From a virus, in IMG/VR virus record IMGVR_UViG_3300029448_000437, positions 1 through 24,038 of that record: a DNA stretch of 24,038 nucleotides; one strand, written 5' to 3'. The translations under genes were made by a program, and so were the position numbers. Below the pieces are notes generated by a model that saw nothing but the letters and a program-made list of their open reading frames with translations, did not search any database and was not told the origin of the DNA. Below, piece after piece: positions 20,699 to 24,038 of this stretch (position 1 is its first letter; every line of letters begins with the position of its first letter).

Positions 20699-23600
20699 TG
20701 GCTGAAGCAGATAATAAAAGAATAAAAAAATATCAAGAAAGTGTTTTTGGTAATATGCCAAGCGGACAAGGTCCGACAGATACAAAATTTACAACTACAT
20801 CTGAGACTGGTATTCCTATTACAGAATCACAAGATATAATTCAAGGCAATCAAAAATACGCAACTGATTTACCTTTAGCGCCTTTTCAAATTATAGGTAA
20901 TGCTATAATGCCAGGCCAACCTTTTGGTAAAAAAAATCAATGGTTACAAAATGAAGAACAAAAAAAGATTTATGAAGCTAAAGTTATGGAGTCGCAAGCT
21001 TACACGGCACGTAAGGAACAAGTACGATCACAACTAGCAACAATATTTGATAAAGCAGATAAACGTTTTAAAGAAACAGGTGATGAAAAATATCATCAAA
21101 TGGCAATGCAAGCTAAGAATGAAATATTTTCAGCTGCAGGTTTTACCGATGGTGATTTTTTACCTGTAGGACCAGAAACATACAGTCAGTATGATGAGTT
21201 TGGTTTGTTTACTAATCAACCTAATCCTTATCCAATGATAAATGCTCTTGGCGAAGGAGTTATAGGAACAGTAGGTGCTGTTAAAGGATTTAACATGACT
21301 AAACCTGGATTTGGTTTAGTTAAAAAAGTAGCTGAAGGCATGGCTAAAGGTTTTGTCAAAGGTAAAGGTGGATGGGCAACACGTGCATTGAGTAGTATTA
21401 TATATGGAGGTGCAGCTGTAGCTGCAGCTGACTTTGGTTATGAAACAGTGCTTGATACAATGGACCGTGCAGGAAAAGCAAAAGCATATCTTGCAATGGA
21501 ACCTGAGGAAAGAAGTGGTGCTGTAGATGCAGAAATGAATACGCTTTTAGATAAAGCTTTAAGACCTGTTGATATGGTATTAGCACAAGCACCGCGTGCT
21601 TTAACATTTGGTGCAGAAGGAATTAATAGACCTAAGTTAGGAGAAAGAACACAAGCAGCTATTGATGAGGGATTATTTGATGCAGGAATTAGTACTGCTT
21701 TCTTTGGTATACGTCCTTTGTATCTAGGTTTAAAAGCAATAGGTGGTTCTTTGGCTGGTTTAAAAGCAGTTTCTCCATCTTCAAAAGTTTTTGGTAAAGA
21801 AATGGAAGATCCAATAGCTAAAGAAATGTTTAAAGATTTTGGTTCTCCAACGCCACAAGAAATTGTAGCAGCTGAACAACGTTTAATGAAATTTGATCCT
21901 AAAGATCCCATGGTAGTTGGTGTCGGTGGACGTGCATTACTTCCGTTTGGAAATATAAAATCTATTCCTGCTAAAGAAGAAGTACAAATGAACATACCAG
22001 TTATTGGTAAAGCATTTAGTCATATCATAAACAGTAAAGCATTTAATTGGTTAGGCCCTGCAAATAATAAAAGTAAATCTTTTGTTCCAGGAGATACACC
22101 GTTAGATGAAATAGCTGGAACTACCCTTCCTCGTTTCTCCGTAGCTGGTCGTCCATACATTGGAGCGTTTGTAAATGCGTTTCAACGTGTACCTGCATTT
22201 GGTGGTCCTATTAGAGCCGGCATACAAGTAGCCGGTGAAGCTCAAAAAGTAAGAGCCATGGAAATGCTCGGAAGATTTGCTCCTTACATTACAACAGCTG
22301 ACATGGGTGTTGATTACATTAAGTTAGCAGGAAAAACAGCTAAAGGATTTAGAGAACAAGCAGTTAAATATGATAAAGAAATTTTACAAGCAGCAAAAAG
22401 TGCAGGTGCTATTGTAGATAAAACTCAATCAGTTAACACAGCTAAAGAAATTTTATTTCGTTATAGTAAAATGGGAATGGATGAACAAAGAAAGTATGGA
22501 GCGTTTGCTAGATTTTTAAACAAAGAAATCTTACAAGCACCAGAAAACTTTGTCCCAGGCACACAATTATTAGCACAAAATAAAATAAAAATTGGTGACA
22601 TGTATGCACTGAAAAAAACATTAGATAGTAACTATCAAAATTGGGCAAAGAGTCCTGACATAGGAACCATGGGTGATGATATTAATTTATTATACAAAGC
22701 ATTTGAAACAGATGTGGGTAGCCTAGCAAAAACACCTTATGCTAATGTGTCAAAACTTTGGGCAGAGTATGAGCAATTCCTATCAAATGGTATGCTTTTG
22801 TTTGGTACAAATGTCGGAAAAAATTTAGCAAATGTAAAACGTTTTGGTTTTAATGTAGCAGTAGGGGAAAGCCCAGCTAATGCTAGTAAAAATTTATGGA
22901 ATGTTTTAGCCAAATCAACTGACACTGGTGCATTTGTTCCAGATAATCTTTTAGCTTTAAAAAATATTGTAGGAGAACAAGCATACAATTCTGGTTTAGG
23001 TCATTACATAACAAATATTATAAAAAAATCTGTCTCTGACGTAGAAGGTATTCAATATATAAATCCAGATTTATTAGCAGCTGGCATGGGTATCGGTAAA
23101 AGTGGCTCTCCTATTCAAGAGTTATTTAAAAAAGCTTTACCTGGCCCAACTATTCCAGAATATAAAATATTTAATGGAGCAAAAAACAGATGGGAAAACT
23201 GGTATGAAGATTTATGGGGTAAGATTCCAAGTAATATTCCAAGGTCAGAAGTAAAAGCTGTAACAAGTAGTCTTCCTACGTATAAAGATTTTGAAGATTT
23301 AAATTTAGTATTAGATCGTATCTTTAAATATGGTATGCCTAATCAAAGTACATTCCTTGCACGTTCAACTGTCCTTCAAGGACCTGTAGGTGCAATGAAG
23401 TCTAGTTCACCAGCTGCAGGTATGTTAACTGCTTATGGTACATCCACAGCAGCAGGAGCAGTGGCACCTATCTTAGCGATGGCACCTTTCTTTGGCTTTC
23501 GTTATCTAGGTAAGATTGTAACTAACCGTATTCGTATGCGTAACTGGAAAAACGCTATGGATGATACATTACCTTTAGTTCTTCGAACAAGAAACTTGGA

Positions 23601-24038
23601 ACGATTAATTCAAGAAATGCCAGATGAATATGAAGAATGGTATGCTACAGTAAAAGACATGGAATCAGCTAATCGTAAAAGAAACATGATGAATTTAAAT
23701 AACAATGCAATGAAAGATATGCAACAAAATGTTAGTGAGGCTATACCAGGTATACTACAAGGCGTAGGAAATGCTGTAGATGCAATACCTGCACCTCTTA
23801 GACAACCTGTAACAGAAACAATAAAAGAATCCATAACACCAGAACAAAACACCTATCAAGATGGCACCGCTGCTTATACAAGTGGTGGAGGTAGCACTGG
23901 ATCTGCTATAACAGGAAGCAACGTTATGAATTCAAATGCAGCTGCGTCTTTGTATACAGGTAACACGGACCAAGCACTTGCTAATCAATACAGTATGAAT
24001 CAAGGTGGTGCTGTTGAATTAAATCCAGTTATGGGTAA
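20698..24038 (+). CDS. Giant internal virion protein, 3' end beyond window
   Basis: ATG 20698 overlaps the previous stop (TAATG), and the frame stays open to the last base; at least 1113 codons are visible and the final codon is cut (AA-). The N-terminus is charged (AEADNKRIKKYQESVFGNMP). A helical segment lies near residues 100-145 (QVRSQLATIFDKADKRFKET). Residues about 226-250 (ATRALSSIIYGGAAVAAADF) and 918-940 (AAGAVAPILAMAPFFGFRYL) are hydrophobic enough to meet a membrane, and the second is followed by a basic stretch (NRIRMRNWKN). The remainder is a long soluble helical protein, with a Ser/Thr/Gly-rich segment near the edge (TSGGGSTGSAITGSN). It corresponds in position and size to T7 gp16-like core/ejection proteins, but no N-terminal transglycosylase domain is visible. 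Confidence 0.75.
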   Translation, partial: MAEADNKRIKKYQESVFGNMPSGQGPTDTKFTTTSETGIPITESQDIIQGNQKYATDLPLAPFQIIGNAIMPGQPFGKKNQWLQNEEQKKIYEAKVMESQAYTARKEQVRSQLATIFDKADKRFKETGDEKYHQMAMQAKNEIFSAAGFTDGDFLPVGPETYSQYDEFGLFTNQPNPYPMINALGEGVIGTVGAVKGFNMTKPGFGLVKKVAEGMAKGFVKGKGGWATRALSSIIYGGAAVAAADFGYETVLDTMDRAGKAKAYLAMEPEERSGAVDAEMNTLLDKALRPVDMVLAQAPRALTFGAEGINRPKLGERTQAAIDEGLFDAGISTAFFGIRPLYLGLKAIGGSLAGLKAVSPSSKVFGKEMEDPIAKEMFKDFGSPTPQEIVAAEQRLMKFDPKDPMVVGVGGRALLPFGNIKSIPAKEEVQMNIPVIGKAFSHIINSKAFNWLGPANNKSKSFVPGDTPLDEIAGTTLPRFSVAGRPYIGAFVNAFQRVPAFGGPIRAGIQVAGEAQKVRAMEMLGRFAPYITTADMGVDYIKLAGKTAKGFREQAVKYDKEILQAAKSAGAIVDKTQSVNTAKEILFRYSKMGMDEQRKYGAFARFLNKEILQAPENFVPGTQLLAQNKIKIGDMYALKKTLDSNYQNWAKSPDIGTMGDDINLLYKAFETDVGSLAKTPYANVSKLWAEYEQFLSNGMLLFGTNVGKNLANVKRFGFNVAVGESPANASKNLWNVLAKSTDTGAFVPDNLLALKNIVGEQAYNSGLGHYITNIIKKSVSDVEGIQYINPDLLAAGMGIGKSGSPIQELFKKALPGPTIPEYKIFNGAKNRWENWYEDLWGKIPSNIPRSEVKAVTSSLPTYKDFEDLNLVLDRIFKYGMPNQSTFLARSTVLQGPVGAMKSSSPAAGMLTAYGTSTAAGAVAPILAMAPFFGFRYLGKIVTNRIRMRNWKNAMDDTLPLVLRTRNLERLIQEMPDEYEEWYATVKDMESANRKRNMMNLNNNAMKDMQQNVSEAIPGILQGVGNAVDAIPAPLRQPVTETIKESITPEQNTYQDGTAAYTSGGGSTGSAITGSNVMNSNAAASLYTGNTDQALANQYSMNQGGAVELNPVMG

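Noticed and set aside
21398-21995. Open frames on the - strand within the right-hand giant gene
   Set aside because: The + strand frame is open throughout from 20698 and reads as normal protein; the - strand frames are shadows with unlikely compositions.
1-24038. tRNA genes, insertion sequences, integrase or attachment sites
   Set aside because: No cloverleaf-like segment, terminal inverted repeats or recombinase-like frame was seen; gaps between genes are nearly all shorter than 40 bases.

Overview
The window looks like part of the late (virion) gene block of an AT-rich, tailed, short-tailed (podovirus-like) bacteriophage, most likely marine. All supported genes lie on the + strand, nearly end to end, and are coupled by TAATG or ATGA stop/start overlaps. 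I see no tRNA, rRNA, integrase, transposase, CRISPR array, replication or lysis gene. The podovirus reading rests on P22 gp4-like and gp10-like neck/tail proteins and a block of large internal virion (DNA-ejection) proteins, with no tape-measure or tail-sheath gene. A marine host such as SAR11 or a related AT-rich alphaproteobacterium is an inference from base composition and from remembered marine phage contigs.

Layout. (1) 1-4238: end of a structural gene cut by the left edge, a small virion-like protein, a gp4-like adaptor, an overlooked 36-residue Cys-rich metallothionein-like peptide (2110-2220), a small basic protein, a conserved 182-aa protein, a second adaptor-like protein and a small beta-rich protein. 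(2) 4246-12375: an array of fibre-like proteins. Related N-terminal or shaft cassettes (GGTG, NIPSGVTL, PYVG motifs) are joined to different C-terminal tips: a YEEGSFTPTW tip, a polyglycine tip, two C1q-like jelly rolls and others. Small soluble proteins resembling tail-fibre assembly chaperones or accessory proteins lie between them. (3) 12383-15843: a long fibre/structural protein with an internal duplication, the gp10-like packaged-DNA stabilisation/tail hub protein, a 56-aa protein and a small beta-rich protein. (4) 15858-24038: two small proteins, then four increasingly large internal virion/ejection-type proteins; the last (at least 1113 aa) runs off the right edge.

How the genes work together (family knowledge plus inference): adaptors and the gp10-like hub close the portal and form the short tail, the fibre array supplies receptor-binding appendages with dedicated helpers, and the internal proteins are packaged and ejected with the DNA. 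The most noteworthy features are the fibre/helper array with signs of recombination (shared cassettes, a stranded gene start at 9973-10026, near-identical direct repeats) and the metallothionein-like mini-gene inside the neck operon.
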